Shown: one piece after another, positions 38,755 through 50,590 of the stretch
Position numbering within the stretch: the first letter of the stretch is position 1
How the letters are laid out: every line of letters starts with the position of its first letter
Assembly (NCBI RefSeq): GCF_024713975.1
Contig: NC_091114.1
Coordinates: 11,690,001-11,754,000, forward strand
Length of the DNA stretch: 64,000 bases
From: Paralichthys olivaceus
Lineage: Eukaryota; Chordata; Actinopteri; Pleuronectiformes; Paralichthyidae
Direction of reading: 5' to 3'
The notes under the pieces: generated by a model
Told to the model about the DNA's origin: nothing
Databases searched by the model: none
Seen by the model: only the letters and a program-made list of their open reading frames with translations
Position numbers and translations under genes: made by a program

Positions 38755-41009
38755 GGGGGGACTTTTATAAGCAAGTATACACACATCAGGAAAGAAGCCT
38801 GTGTGTGTGTGTGTGTGAACCAGACACACACAAGCACCAAAGGCGGCACAGAGAGAAAGAGGAGAACTTTGAAGGTGCCGGCGAGGGCCACGGCCCCGAC
38901 ATGCCAGCACACAACATCATATCACCTTAATGCCTCCTCAGACCTCTGGGAAAGTGGACGCTCCTGCTTTCCACGGGTATTTGTCGGGTGGTGGTGGTGG
39001 TGGTGGAGGGGTCGTTAATACAATGTGTTTAACTTTGACTGGCAGATCTAACCCCCCTCACTCCCTCGCTGACCCTTCCACCCTCCTCCTCCTCACTTTG
39101 GGGCCCCATGCTCTTCCAGCCCTGAAGATTGAGGACAAGCTCGGAGCTTGGTATTTAGGTGGAGCTGGCTGACTGGGAAAAAGGTGAAGGGTCAGGTTGG
39201 TGTGAATGGACCTGTTAGGGAGCGGGGATCCTGGCTCTCAGCGTGGACCCGAGGCCCCCCTGCAACAGAACATGTGGTTGGCTCAGACGTCAGCTTTGCA
39301 CTTAATTATATGTATTTAAGATTTTAAACAGCAGAATCCATAACAACAATTCTGCAATCATCCTGTCCTCTTTCAGCTCGTTTTGTAAATACGTTTTAGC
39401 TTGAAAGTTAATGCAGGAGCAGCAGCACATGAGGACTGTTACATCCTAATACAATGGGTGAGTGACGCCATCTAGTGGAACATCTGCTTTTGCTGTAAAC
39501 GCAAAATCAGGTCAGAGAAAGTGTTAATTGACATTGTTCATTCACTTCAAATGAAGAGAGAGTCGTAATAATCCAAAGAAGACAAATTGAGGAATGACAA
39601 ATCTCTGGGTTTCTTCTGGATGAGAACATGCATATCTCTAAAAACAGATACGATTATAAAAAGCATTTTCTGGTGATACCAGCCAAAGACTTTTTATCTG
39701 TGGGTCAAATCTTTAAGATCAAACCACGTAAATGTTTTTCTCAGTATTTAACTGTATGTATCATTTAAGACTGAAGAACAGCTTTTATCACCAGGCCTCC
39801 AAACTATTCACGTCCAACAATGGTTTCACACTTGCATCCTCTGGTATTATAGTATTCTATTCTTTTGCTTTATATAAACGTTCTTTCTTTTCTTACTTTA
39901 CATCCTCTATATGACATTGCTGAGCTGACCTGTCCTCCTCGTCCAACATTTTCCATTGTACCATTGACCCTGTCTCAACTTACACGTGACAAATAAACAT
40001 GAAACCTGAATCTAAATGTCTTAGTGGTTCAGCAGAGTAAGAAAAAGACCCTCTCACAAACTGGAAGATCATGTTTTTTCCCCCCATCTCTCAGCATGTT
40101 AAACAACTTGTTGAGACCAACATGCTGCTGAAACCCAGATGGAAAATCTGTGTCAGCACAGTGAAGTGGCTGCTGCCTGGGAATGAGGTCACAAGGAATG
40201 GGAATACAATCAATTTATAAAAAGCCTCGAGTATGACCTTGCTTCACTTCTCTCTTCATGCTTGACTTCACGTTATGCAAATAATTTCCAGAATGAGGCA
40301 GAACTTCAGACTCAGAAACCCCCCCCGTGTTTTATCGTCTGTTTTTCCTGCTTCATCTACTTCAATGAATGAACAGAGTCTCAGTAAATATCAAGGAAGT
40401 GATTTATTTTCACATATAGAGTCTCACACTGAAGATGGACGACAGAACTGCAGCTAAAATACATTTATTCCATCATTAAACAACCTCACATTCAAAATCC
40501 TGCAGCCTTATTTTATGCTTATGTTGCTATTTGTGTTACCAACTTAAATGTACTGTATGTTTTTTTTAAATGCCTGTTTTCAGATTAAAGCTCATCTAGC
40601 AACTATATATTCTCTTTACTGCCCACATGTGGTCAAACTACAGAAAAACGAACTTGAAATTCCTTATAATTAAGCAAGTTTGATGAGATAATTACTCATG
40701 AAACCACTGGAGTCTATTCTTTATTGATATTTGCTGCATCAATGATATGAAATTGAAATCTTCCTATCAAATGTTTATTTAGCTGTAGAGGCATTGCTAT
40801 GGTTGTCTCTTTGTTAGACATTTATGTTTTTTAATCTTTTGTCTGCATGTTATTCTATATACTTGTGTTGTGTTTCTTATCTGGACCCTGAGTCTGAATA
40901 ATATCATATATATTTCTACAAAATATCTTGAAAATGACTTATTTCATCATTTTGCATTATTGAGAATAATTTTGAACCCAAGAACCAAATCTCAGTGACA
41001 TTTCCAGCT

Positions 41010-41015
41010 TTTATT
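41010..41015 (-). terminator. Poly(A) signal of the secreted-protein gene
   Basis: AATAAA on the minus strand lies about 23 bases downstream of the TGA at 41038-41040, implying a very short 3'UTR. Other AT-rich signals farther downstream could be used instead. Confidence 0.5.
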
Positions 41016-41037
41016 AGAACTTTTGAACACTTTTCCA

Positions 41038-44000
41038 TCATTTCTCAGGTCGGAACAGTTTCACCGACTTGAAGGAGATGTTCCCTGTCGCTGTTCGTAG
41101 ATAATCTAACTCCAGCAGATCTTCACTGAGGCCCTGACTCTGTGGGCTGTCAGCTGACAAAACATCAGACACATTAAAGGCCCCGCTTCCACTTCCTTCG
41201 TTATCCAGGAAAGCATCAAATGTTTTCATCGCATTTTCCTCATTTCTGCTGAAATCTTCCACCTCATCTTTGGCGCCTCTTGTCGTGCTCTGCACTCCGT
41301 CGTCAGAGGTCCATGAACCCCGCCCTTCTTCCTGCATGGTCTTTGGAAAATAATCCTTTTTATCAGCTTGTGTCATCAGCGTCTGTGTTGTAGCTCTGAC
41401 ACCTTTGAATGAAGCACTTCCAAGAATATCAGCGAACGTGACAGCGACCTTTACGGGAAGCTTGGGCAGCCTGACAATAGCTGCATTGGTGGGAAACGAT
41501 CCACTCTTATTGGTTTCTGCTCGCACATGTTCCCCGATCACCGTGCTGCTGGGGGATTTGTGGAACTGCCTCGCCCTCATCGTAACAGGTTTGGTTTTGT
41601 GTGTTGTTGGCTGTGTCGTTGGGCTGGATTCAAGGTGGAGGCCTGCAGCTGATCGGAGATAAGATGAGGAAACTATGCCAGTTGGTCGTGCCACAGTTGT
41701 GTAATTCCAGTGTGGGCTTCCAATTCTGTCTTGAAGGGACTGAAACCCCATAAAAGTGTAGATGCTGTGTTTCTTTTTATATTTTTCTGGTGTAAATCTG
41801 CTGTGCTCAGACTTTTGTTTAAAATCTTCGCTGCTCTTTTCTTTTTGCCTTTGTGTTGATATGCTGTGGTTCTCTGCCTCAAAATCCTCTTTATTATTCT
41901 TCCATGTGTTACTTCTGCTGCTTTTTGGTTGCCAGGTCTGCGAGCTCACAACATTAACACCTGGCCAGTGTGTGGCGGGCCTGTCTTGTTCTCTAACTGG
42001 AGGTTTGGCTCCCTCAAGTGGTCGAGCGTCAAAACCAGACATAATTTTGCTTGTGATCCAGGTGGGATTTGGGTCCACGTCCGTACTGGCGTCGCTTTCA
42101 GGCAGCAGAGGTTGGACGTCTTTACGACCTGATGTGAACAGCCTTGGAGGAGAAACAGTTGTGGCTTGGATCTTTACTTTGTTGAAGCTGTATTTCCCAG
42201 AGTTAGACCTCCAATTTTCAAACCCGCTCAAGCCATAGATGCTTTTTGTGGATCTATCTGGTTTGTAACCATGTGCAGACCCTCTTGCAGTTGATACTGA
42301 GCGTCCTGCCGGATATTTCTCTCTGCTTGTGGCATAGTTATCCTGGGAAATAGCAAGAGGAGCAGGGACAAACCTCTCCAGAGTCCTTCCTTTGCCTGAA
42401 GCGGGATGCAGAGGGGGTTGAGCAGGAGGATACATGCTGGAGACAGGTTGATATGTCTTAAAATTGTCCATCTGAGCTCCATACTGACCCATGTTCTTGT
42501 TGAGATTCAGCGGATTGGCATCATCTTCCTTTATCGCATCGTTTCTGAGTAATTTTTCAAAAGTCGAAGCAAATCTGCTGTGAACTTGAGCGTCGGAAGC
42601 CATCTGCTTCTGTGGCATTGTTGCCATGGTGTGTTGCTCATCACCTCTTACCATAGATGAGGCCTGAGAGTCCTTGAAGAGATATGACTGCACCATTTTG
42701 GGTCTTGACGTCTCACCAGTTGTCATCGAGTTCAGCTTCATGGAGAAATCTGTGACGGACAGTGTCTGGGCCACTTTTTCTGACCTGGGGTTTATTCGAA
42801 AAGCAGATGTGTCCAAGGCTGCACTGGTTGATGGTGCACGAGAGGCGGTTTGACTTGCAGAGCCGAAAAATTTACTAGATTGAATCCTGTTAGATGTGCT
42901 CTGCACTCTAACCGCAGAAAGCTCATCCATCTCTTTATCGCCGCCGTGATGAGCTCTCGGAGTTGATGGTGAATTACTCCAATATTCACCAGGCTGTGAT
43001 ACCCAAGATATTTTATCGTTTCTAGGAACTTTTACTTCATTGTAAGATTTCTGAGCATCTCTTGGATCCCACATTTGATTTTGAGATGATACTCTAACAA
43101 TTGTTGGGTTTGAATTTCCACTTTGTGTTACTTTCTGAGAGAGCGGTTGGTAATGTAATCTGGATTGTGGTCTCTCCGCGCTCTGTCCTCCCTGCTCAGG
43201 GTGACTGATGAAACTCTCGCTCGCCGGCCTCGCTCCACCTGAACTGTGACCCCTCTGAGCTCTGATTATTCCTCCTCGGCTGTGTTGTCTCCAGTCCGGG
43301 CTATTTGGATTGTAACTAAAGACGCCTCCTGTAAACCACGGAGGGTTTGATTGATGGTTGGTGATTGACAAAGCTTCTCCAGATTTCCTGCTCATCTCAG
43401 TTCCACTATTAGTTCCAGGTTCAGGTGGCAGTCGACCAGTGGAGAGGGGGTGGTGTGGGTTGTTTGGAGGAAACAGTGAGCTCAGGATGTTCGGCCTCAC
43501 TCCACTATTTGCTTGGGTTGATATGGGACTGGCTGAAGCTGAAAAAGAATAGGGAAAATATAATAAAATGTTTTGTTCCTTATATTTGTGGTATCACTTA
43601 TAAACTACAAAAGAAAAATCTGGTTTAAAGTATAATTCTTTGCAGTTACTTCACTTTATAACAAATGATCTTATATTCAGCACCACAATTTGACATTTTA
43701 CCCTTATTTTATACACTTAATCGGTAAATTTACGACACCAGGGAATCAAATTTCTTTACAATAAGTTGCTGTGATTTTACTACAAACACACATATACATT
43801 ATATATGCTAAATATTTAACATTAAAGTCTGAAATTCCATGTTTAAATTTAACATTTTACATTTAGGATTAAATTCAATGTTTAGATTTTACTTTGACAT
43901 TATCTTTTTTTTTTACAAAAAAAATATATATTTATAAATATTGTAAATCAAATTAGCTTAAATTGAGCTAAATATTGAACAGGTGCTTTACATATACATA

Positions 44001-44343
44001 TGTGTGTGTGTATATATATGAAACTCCTTATCTCTGCATTATTCGTGTCACGTCCTGGAAAAGCATAAGTATGCCCGGTAAAAGGCCTGTGAAACTGCTG
44101 ACTCTGTGGTTTTGGTCTTGGCAGATACTGGTCTGTTGACTCTCACCTCTCGCAGCATCCGAACACATGATAAAGAACAGGACAGCTGCACAGAGCCACA
44201 GTGAGGAAAACACATGTCTGTGGAAAAAAGAGACAGAAAGGAGTATCACTGTGATGTAGGAGAATCCCACTGTTTCCACTTTTGTGGTTGCCTGTGCAAA
44301 AATGTGATGTTTACCTTGAGTGAGGGGCAAGATTTCCTGACAT
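41038..44343 (-). CDS. Predicted secreted, cysteine-free, disordered protein of about 866 aa, family not recognised
   Basis: Three exons join in frame with good splice signals. Exon 1 is 44343-44315 (MSGNLAPHSR, donor CTCAAG|GTAAAC). Exon 2 is 44217-44147 (acceptor TTCCACAG, donor GCGAGAG|GTGAGA). Exon 3 is 43538-41038, ending in TGA. Residues 1-31 look like a signal peptide (hydrophobic core LWLCAAVLFFIMC, likely cleavage after SDA or SDAA). The mature chain is rich in Ser, Thr, Gln, Pro, Lys and Arg and contains no cysteine; the only cysteines are in the signal peptide. No transmembrane segment follows. There are N-glycosylation sequons (NHS, NYT, NVS, NIS). Near the C-terminus, at residues 814-819, is EGSGSG in an acidic setting, the usual glycosaminoglycan attachment pattern. 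Weakly related segments SIYGLSGFENW and SIYTFMGFQSL suggest internal duplication. It is probably an extracellular-matrix or proteoglycan-like protein. I do not recognise an ortholog and assign no function. Confidence 0.75.
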
Positions 44344-45085
44344 GGTTTGCACTTCCTCCCAGATTTATATGACCCGCAAAAGATCTTAGTATTAGTCACG
44401 GAAGTTTTGTGGATCCATGTATTTTACTCGTCAAACAAAGGAGCTGTTGAGGAGCTCTGCTGCTGGTTGAGTCTGATTGGAGGCAACGCCGGTCACCTGG
44501 TCTCTGGTAACCCACTTCCTGGAGCGGTCTGTGAAGATTACTTTTCCTGTTTCAGCCCCTTTAATGTAGAAAATGTATCCATCCATATATCACTTCTTTT
44601 TAACTCTTAGGAGTGATTTTGCTTTTATGTACCATATTAGAAAAAGGTCGATGTTTGGTATCTTCTTTTTCTGCACAACATTGCCTATATGACCAGACAA
44701 TTATGTATAATTTTTGACATGGTATATCAACCTTTTGGACCCAAATACATACAACACACATCATGTGATCTGTGAACTCAGAGGGTTCACAGGGGGGCTG
44801 GAGGCAGAAGACTTCATAGTTTCTTTAAATCTTAGAGATCCTTTCCTCTGCTTTTATGTATATATCCTAAGTTTTCTTTTATTATGAGGCTCGTTTTGGC
44901 ATCTTACATGAATTTCTCTCTCTACAGTATGATTTTAATCAGTGCCAGGTATTATGGAAATATTTTTTTCATTATACATTTGCACACCCAGAACAACTCT
45001 AGTCTAGACTTGAGTGTTGCACCCGCTGACTCACCCAACACACAACATGAAGCCACGGAAATCATCATAATTGAAACCAGAGCTC
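44344..45085. other. Short intergenic region between the secreted-protein gene and rnf227
   Basis: Both flanking genes are on the minus strand. The region is AT-rich with no open frame of note. A minus-strand TATAAA at 44369-44364 lies only 26 bases before the ATG at 44343, too close to give a normal 5'UTR, so it may not be the core promoter. Minus-strand AATAAA at 45092-45087 is a plausible poly(A) signal for rnf227, about 320 bases after its stop. Confidence 0.5.
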
Positions 45086-45412
45086 ATTTATTTTTCCTTA
45101 AAAATATATATAAAGAACGTGCAATAAATACCTTTATAAAAAGAATAAATATCACATAAATTTGTGGGCCACTTTGGCCATTCACAGGTTTTCCATTTGT
45201 TCTCCTATTTGAGTGCAACATCAACATAGCTTTTAACAATTTAACAGGCAGTCAGAACGCTGAAATCATCTTGTTCATGTGTCTTGGCAGTCATCATCAT
45301 CATTGTGGTCGTCATCATCGGTCCATGTAGGCAGGAAGAACAATTCAAAGTAAATACAGTATAGGCAGGGAAGTATCACATTGTTTCTAGGGTAAGTGAG
45401 GATGTGGACAGC

Positions 45413-46333
45413 TCAGAGCATGTAGCAGGACATCATGGCGAGGTTCCTCAAGTCATCGCTGGTCATACAGTCTGTTGGAAGAAGGGAGGACACATGTTAG
45501 ACACAGATTTAGTCATTATTTTTACATTTTAAGTTGTGATAGTAGTGCTAAGCTATCTGTAGCTTATTATGTAAACATCACAGTCTTTAATAGACACAGA
45601 AACTTTTACTTGTGATCTTTAAAGTCACCAAACCCTGTTCAAAAAGTACTCATTTTAAAATAAACTGACTACCTCAACAATTAATATGACAAATTGTTAA
45701 GAATTTGTATTTACAAACGTGTTGAACAAGGAATTTTTTTTTCAAAATTGATAACATTGATAACTCAACATCTCTTACTGATGTCAATAATGATAATAAT
45801 AATAATAATATAATCTTGTCAAACTATATGAACCATGAACTAATACCAGTCTACTCACTTTGTCCACCGCCCTGCTGTAAGCTCTTCCCGCTGATCACCC
45901 TCCAAACTTTCTTCCAGGACCGCCGGAGCCTCCCGCCTCTGGAGACCGCGGAAGAGTCGCTCTCCTCGGCTTGAGTCACCTGGAGCGTCGCCCCCTCGTC
46001 TTGGTCTGGAGCCTCCTCCGGGTCCTTCTCCGGGTCCTCCGCCTCCTCCTCCTCCTCCTCTTGATCGAGCACCCCAGCCTCCATCAGCCGAGCCAGGACG
46101 CCCTCATCCACTCTGAGCTCCGATCTGATCCTCCCCTGGCAGGAGATGGAGGTGCTGTGTCTGCACAAGGGGCAGAGGATCGAAGTACCCGCCCCCGGGC
46201 TTCCCTCGCCGGGCCGGGACAGAGCCAGGAGGCAGCCCTCGCAGAAGGTGTGACAGCAGCGGAGCTCCCGGGGACACCGGCGACCGGCGTTGTAGGTCCG
46301 GTAACAGATCCCGCACTCGATGTGTGAGTACAT
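45413..46333 (-). CDS. rnf227: RING-type E3 ubiquitin ligase, RNF227-like, 177 aa, 2 exons
   Basis: Exon 1 runs 46333-45859 and exon 2 runs 45471-45413. The N-terminal RING is C3HC4: C7, C10, C26, H28, C31, C34, C54, C57. RING proteins of this type bind an E2 and transfer ubiquitin to substrates; the substrate is unknown. A strongly acidic stretch (EEEEEEAEDPEKD) follows, then a basic/tryptophan segment (LRRSWKKVWRVISGK). Exon 1 ends at a perfect donor, CAAA|GTGAGT. Reading through would give a false stop after GQSE; splicing to the acceptor TTCCAACAG gives the tail NCMTSDDLRNLAMMSCYML. Order and composition (RING, acidic region, W/R-rich helix, short tail with spaced C, D and M) match human RNF227 (190 aa) as I remember it. 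ATG 46333 is chosen because the upstream in-frame codon is GTG and the ATG sits about 60 bases after a TATA box. Confidence 0.8.
45472..45858 (-). other. rnf227 intron
   Basis: A 387-base intron in phase 1 (a|AC) with donor GTGAGT and acceptor CTTCTTCCAACAG. It is AT-rich with a short (ATA)n tract near 45788. No other feature is seen. Confidence 0.75.
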
Positions 46334-46363
46334 GGTGCTGAGTGTTGCTGCAGTGGGTTGAAT

Positions 46364-46451
46364 GAATGAGTCACAGTCAGTGAGCTGCACATTTATACAT
46401 CAGAGCGTGGGAGGGACTGGGTTTGATTATTGGCCAAGTCTGAATGAGTCA
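46364..46451 (-). promoter_or_regulatory. rnf227 core promoter: TATA box, CCAAT box and two AP-1-type sites
   Basis: On the minus strand, TATAAA (46397-46392) lies about 60 bases before the ATG. An inverted CCAAT box lies at 46433-46429. TGAGTCA, the AP-1 consensus, occurs at 46445-46451 and again at 46367-46373, on either side of the TATA box. The spacing suits an inducible focused promoter. Use of these sites is inferred. Confidence 0.6.
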
Positions 46452-46539
46452 CCAGACTCTAAATACGTGTGATGACACACACACACAATGCCCTGTTCAG
46501 TTTATTTACTTTTACTAGTTTTTCTGACACAAACTGGGA

Positions 46540-46735
46540 CAGTGGTCCTCAATGACCCCTAATTCTAATCCTAACACGAACCTATTCTAACCTTCACAAA
46601 AACCTTATTCTAACCCTAACCTAAGCCTAATTCTAGCCTGGTTGCTAAACTGAAGTCTTAACCCTCAAACAATACTATGTGTACGAGCAAAATGTCCTCA
46701 CAATGTCAACACACACACACACACACTCACAGGGA
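46540..46735 (-). repeat. Degenerate CCTAA-rich, microsatellite-linked repeat (family C)
   Basis: CCCCTAATTCTAATCCTAAC, CTTATTCTAACCCTAACCTA and AATGTCCTCACAATGTCAAC precede a short CA tract. It is an interspersed repeat resembling telomere repeats, not a telomere. Confidence 0.55.
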
Positions 46736-49700
46736 TACAAACAAAAACACACCTCCACATGTGTATCTCCAAATTAAACACATCATGTTGGTTTTAATTT
46801 CTGAATCATTCATTCCCTCACAAACACAATCCCACAGCCAGTGACACTGATAATGACAACACATGACCAGGCATCAGGAGGAGAAGCAGGCTTTAAAGAA
46901 AGTCTTTCGAGGAAGTTATTTTAAAAGAAGTTGAGTAAAAGTGAGGAATCCAGTCCCTTCTTCAGATTCCCTCCAGCTTATTGAAACTGGACTTTGTGAT
47001 TCAGGTTTCAGCCCTCGTCGCCCTCCCTGACGTGTGAGGGTGTGTGTGAGGTATGACGTCGTGTCAGGTCCTCCCTCTCGATGGTAATCCCCAGACAACC
47101 TCTTCCTGCTGCTTGCAATTGTTCCAACTTGAACTCCTTTCATGGGGATTTCCGCTGAAATCTTGACTCCCTCTCTTGCCCTGATTGTGTGTGTGTGTGT
47201 ATTTTCTCTTGATTATGTGGGTTTCAGGCCTTCCTGGTTTTTGTTTTCTTTTGTTGCTTACTGTAACTGTGTCAGGTTAATCAAAAACAGCTTTTCAACC
47301 AGAATCAAGGTTAAAAATAAAACATTTCCAAAAAGTGAAGAGAGCATTACAGGAAGAAAAATGTCCACAGTTCCAGTAACATCTCCAATGAATTTATTCA
47401 GTGTCCTCTCTAACAGTGTGGTTTGTTTGTGTGACGATGAATGTTGTGCAGTAATTCCTTTCGTTACTGCTACTGTTTGTTTTTCTTCGTGACGTAGTGA
47501 AACCTTGTTTAAGCTTGAAGCGATGATGAATTTCTTACATGTCTCAACATGTCACAGTAGGAAAATCCAAGATATAAATAAAATGCATGATAGCTGAATT
47601 CCATTTAACTGCTTCAGTTGTTCCTGCCTGCTCATTGTCACACTCTCATGGTTTGAGTTGTGTTTTAACATTTTTTTACACCTGCTTTTTGTTCTACAAG
47701 TCCAAACGTCATCTTGTTTTTTTTAACGACATATTTATAATGTAAAAGGTGATACCTACAAATGTACGGTAATATGTGCTGACAGTTATAATAGTGTTTC
47801 CCGTCCAAAACAGAATGACACGTTTTGAGAAAAAGAAGTTTTCAGTTCATACAGAGTGAAAATTGAATCCTCACTGAATCATAGGAAATAACAACATAAC
47901 AGATTTCATTTTAATTAAATAAAAGAAAGCATAACCTTTAGTTTTGATGATAATGTTGTGAACTATAAATCCATCATGATTGTTGTTTATGTGACTCCTG
48001 ACTGGTTTGTCCTGGTGCAACTATGAGGTTGTGTCAGTCAAAATGTTTCCTACGCTAAAGGGAATTAGTTAGGAAGCATTGAAGCTCCTTCTTTTATACT
48101 TTAAGACATGAGATTTAAATGTTTTAAGTGGTGAGGGTAAAACTTTCTCAACCCATGAAGGACCGTTTAATTCTAATTCTTTCATAAACTTGAAGAATCT
48201 GTCACACAACATGAGACTTAACCACACGTAACCACAGCGGAACTCAATGTAATCGCATTCCCTCTTTCATATTTCCCATTAAATCGATTAGAAATCTGTC
48301 TGGCCTCCCATCACAAGTAAAGAAGGTAAAAAAACCTCAGTTTTTTAAACTTTCAGTCTGACCGTGTGTAACAAATAATGACAGTGAAAATAGAAGCGTA
48401 GGCATTCAACAAGCCTGCACAGGCCAAGCTGAAGACAAGAAAATCATTCAGAGTGCCACACACACGCTCGTATACAGGCTCTGACTCATGTGACTTTATT
48501 TATCTGTCAATAATTCACCTCTTTACACTTGAGAGGAACATTCACTCTGTTCTGAATACCCCCCCGACACACACACAGTGTACTGCCCTGTTCTGCCCCC
48601 GCAGCTTATTTACCTTTCCTGACATGCACTAGAATGTAAAAAATGTGATCCCTTTAGTTTGTAAAATTACTATTTTCCACATCATTAACTTGACTTAAAA
48701 CATAGAAAAATATTAGTAATTACACCCTAATCCAGGTTTTGCTAATATAAAGACCCAACATGCTGACAGTGAGGAAGCGTAATAATGTATGGCACACGTA
48801 GAGTAAGATTTGCCAGAGCAGTCTGTCATTTTCTGTCTTGGTTACGCTCAGATCACCAAGGGTTTAATTAACGCTCATGAAACCGCAGAGAGAGGCCTCA
48901 TGGGAGATCAGACAGAGAGACAGGGATGAGTAAAATCAGTTGAGACGGAGTGAAAACAGGAGGATACAAGCGAGCCAGGCTTAGGCACGTAGCTGCAGAG
49001 TATTAAGGCAGAAATTTGAGCGGCTAATTTGCTCACAAGACATAGAGGGAGGACGAATCTCTGCCAGGATGAGATCTGCACCAACATGTGAAGAAGAAGT
49101 GTGAGAGGAAGTGGGCATCAAAGTGTGCTCTGATCAAAGGAGTGTGTGTGTGGAGGGTAAGTGCATCTCTTATCTGCTTCTCTGTGTATAATAATGGAGC
49201 GCTGCCATAATCTGACCGAAACTGGTGGCCGACATAGATACAAGACACAAGAGGGCTCAGTTGTTTACACAAAGCAACAATCCAGAGCTGGTGCCAGCGT
49301 TTCTCTTTCAAAGCTTGTTTTTAATTAGATATATTATGTTTTCTTTTGGTAAAACCAAATCCTTACTGTTGCTGTATTTAACCACCTTTTTAGCACTGAT
49401 AACATAACTATTGTTTTTACTGAGAAAAGGTTTCAGGTATCATGTTGTTGTCAAGGACCAATCCAAAGGAGACCCCGTCTGCTAAGCAACAATCCCAGAT
49501 GAGGCAACATGGGTTTCCCTATGGTCCCGTGTGAGCCACAGACAGAAATGTGTCCACACAACAAATACAAATCCAATGATGTTATTAAAGTTTACGAAAC
49601 AAACTTTCAGACATGGCTTTTGTGCCAAGTGAAAATATGAATCAGCATCAACTCACAGAGTTAGACGATTATCAACCACTGTCTGTCCCTTGCTAGGAAA

Positions 49701-50394
49701 TAAGAAACGTTATGAGGTAACCTTTGCTAGAGTCCAACATTTCGTCCAGCAAATTCGGCTCTGACGCCCTCTCTCTGCATGCCGTCACTTTATGGAACTC
49801 ACTATTTCCTCATCTGTTCCCAACAGACAGTAGTCAGAATTCCTCCGGCCTCTAAGGGGCTTCGTCATTGAACACGATTTCCTGAAACAAGTGACACCCT
49901 TGTTTTTCTTTCGTGGGACAAGTCTCAAAGATAGATACCATAGATACCATCTCTCTATCTAATTAAAACCTAGCTTTGCCAGTTAACTTAGCATTAATGC
50001 TATAAAACAGCTAGTTAATAAAATCTACTACAGAAAACTGCAACTTATTTTCCACTTTTGCTTTTTCATATTTTGCTGAATATTGTCCTCCCAAGAAAAA
50101 CAAGTGCATCACTTGTTTTCAACAACTGCCCCGATGTAAAATTGTATTTTGTTTGTTGACAAAGCCCCCAAATGGCCGGAAGAGTTCTGACTATTTCTTC
50201 TTCCGTGAACAATGGAGGAAATAATAAGTCACATAAAGTGTCAGCCAACAGAGGGAGGAAGACCGGGGTCGATAGTTGGGTCAATGATATTATGGGAAAC
50301 CTTTTTTTGTGTTCTTTTTCCTAGCAGAAAACAATGTTCTTTTTAATGGACTGCAATCCCTCCCGCAGTATAAGTAAGTGGTTATTGTTTTAAA

Positions 50395-50590
50395 CCCATA
50401 GACTGTAGATAAAGATGATCGACAAGGCTCTAACAAAGGACATTAACCCTACCTCCTCCATGTTAGCAGATGAGACATAAGCCAAACAAAGATGTCAAGG
50501 TATAATTCCATTAGTTTTTCCTTAAAGATGGTTTCTGTCATTTTATGTAGTTGTCATCACACCTTATTTGATGCAATACAAACTGTGTGA
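50395..50590 (+). repeat. Dispersed repeat (family B), forward copy
   Basis: It contains CATAGACTGTAGATAAAGAT, CCTCCTCCATGTTAGCAGAT, TTAAAGATGGTTTCTGTCAT and TTATGTAGTTGTCATCACAC, aligned in order with the reverse complement of 24040-24245. Confidence 0.65.

Larger units (their letters stand above)
32005..41000. other. Intergenic region between IRS and the secreted-protein gene
   Basis: No gene was recognised. It holds a short inverted-end element (32701-32923), a dispersed repeat copy in reverse orientation (about 35750-35975), a (GATA)n array at 37577, a large CA array at 38685, several A or G homopolymers (33140, 33432, 38430) and a purine-rich stretch at 38280-38530. Part of 32.0-33.5 kb may still be IRS 3'UTR. 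Short open frames, including 34802-35266, show no domain. Confidence 0.6.

Noticed and set aside
38383..38910. 175-codon minus-strand open frame
   Set aside because: It is dominated by alternating Cys-Val from a TG repeat, with no domain.
41762..42238. 158-codon plus-strand open frame
   Set aside because: It is antisense to the large exon of the secreted-protein gene, whose minus-strand frame is 820 codons long and joins a signal peptide.
43500..43538. Start of the secreted protein at 43500
   Set aside because: That codon is GTG (Val). The frame stays open to the acceptor at 43538 and joins two upstream exons that encode a signal peptide.
44364..44369. TATAAA as core promoter of the secreted-protein gene
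   Set aside because: It is only 26 bases before the ATG, which would put the start site at or past the ATG. The real 5' end may lie farther upstream.
46540..46640. Telomere or subtelomere
   Set aside because: The CCTAA units are highly degenerate, about 100 bases long, and flanked by ordinary genes. It fits an interspersed repeat.
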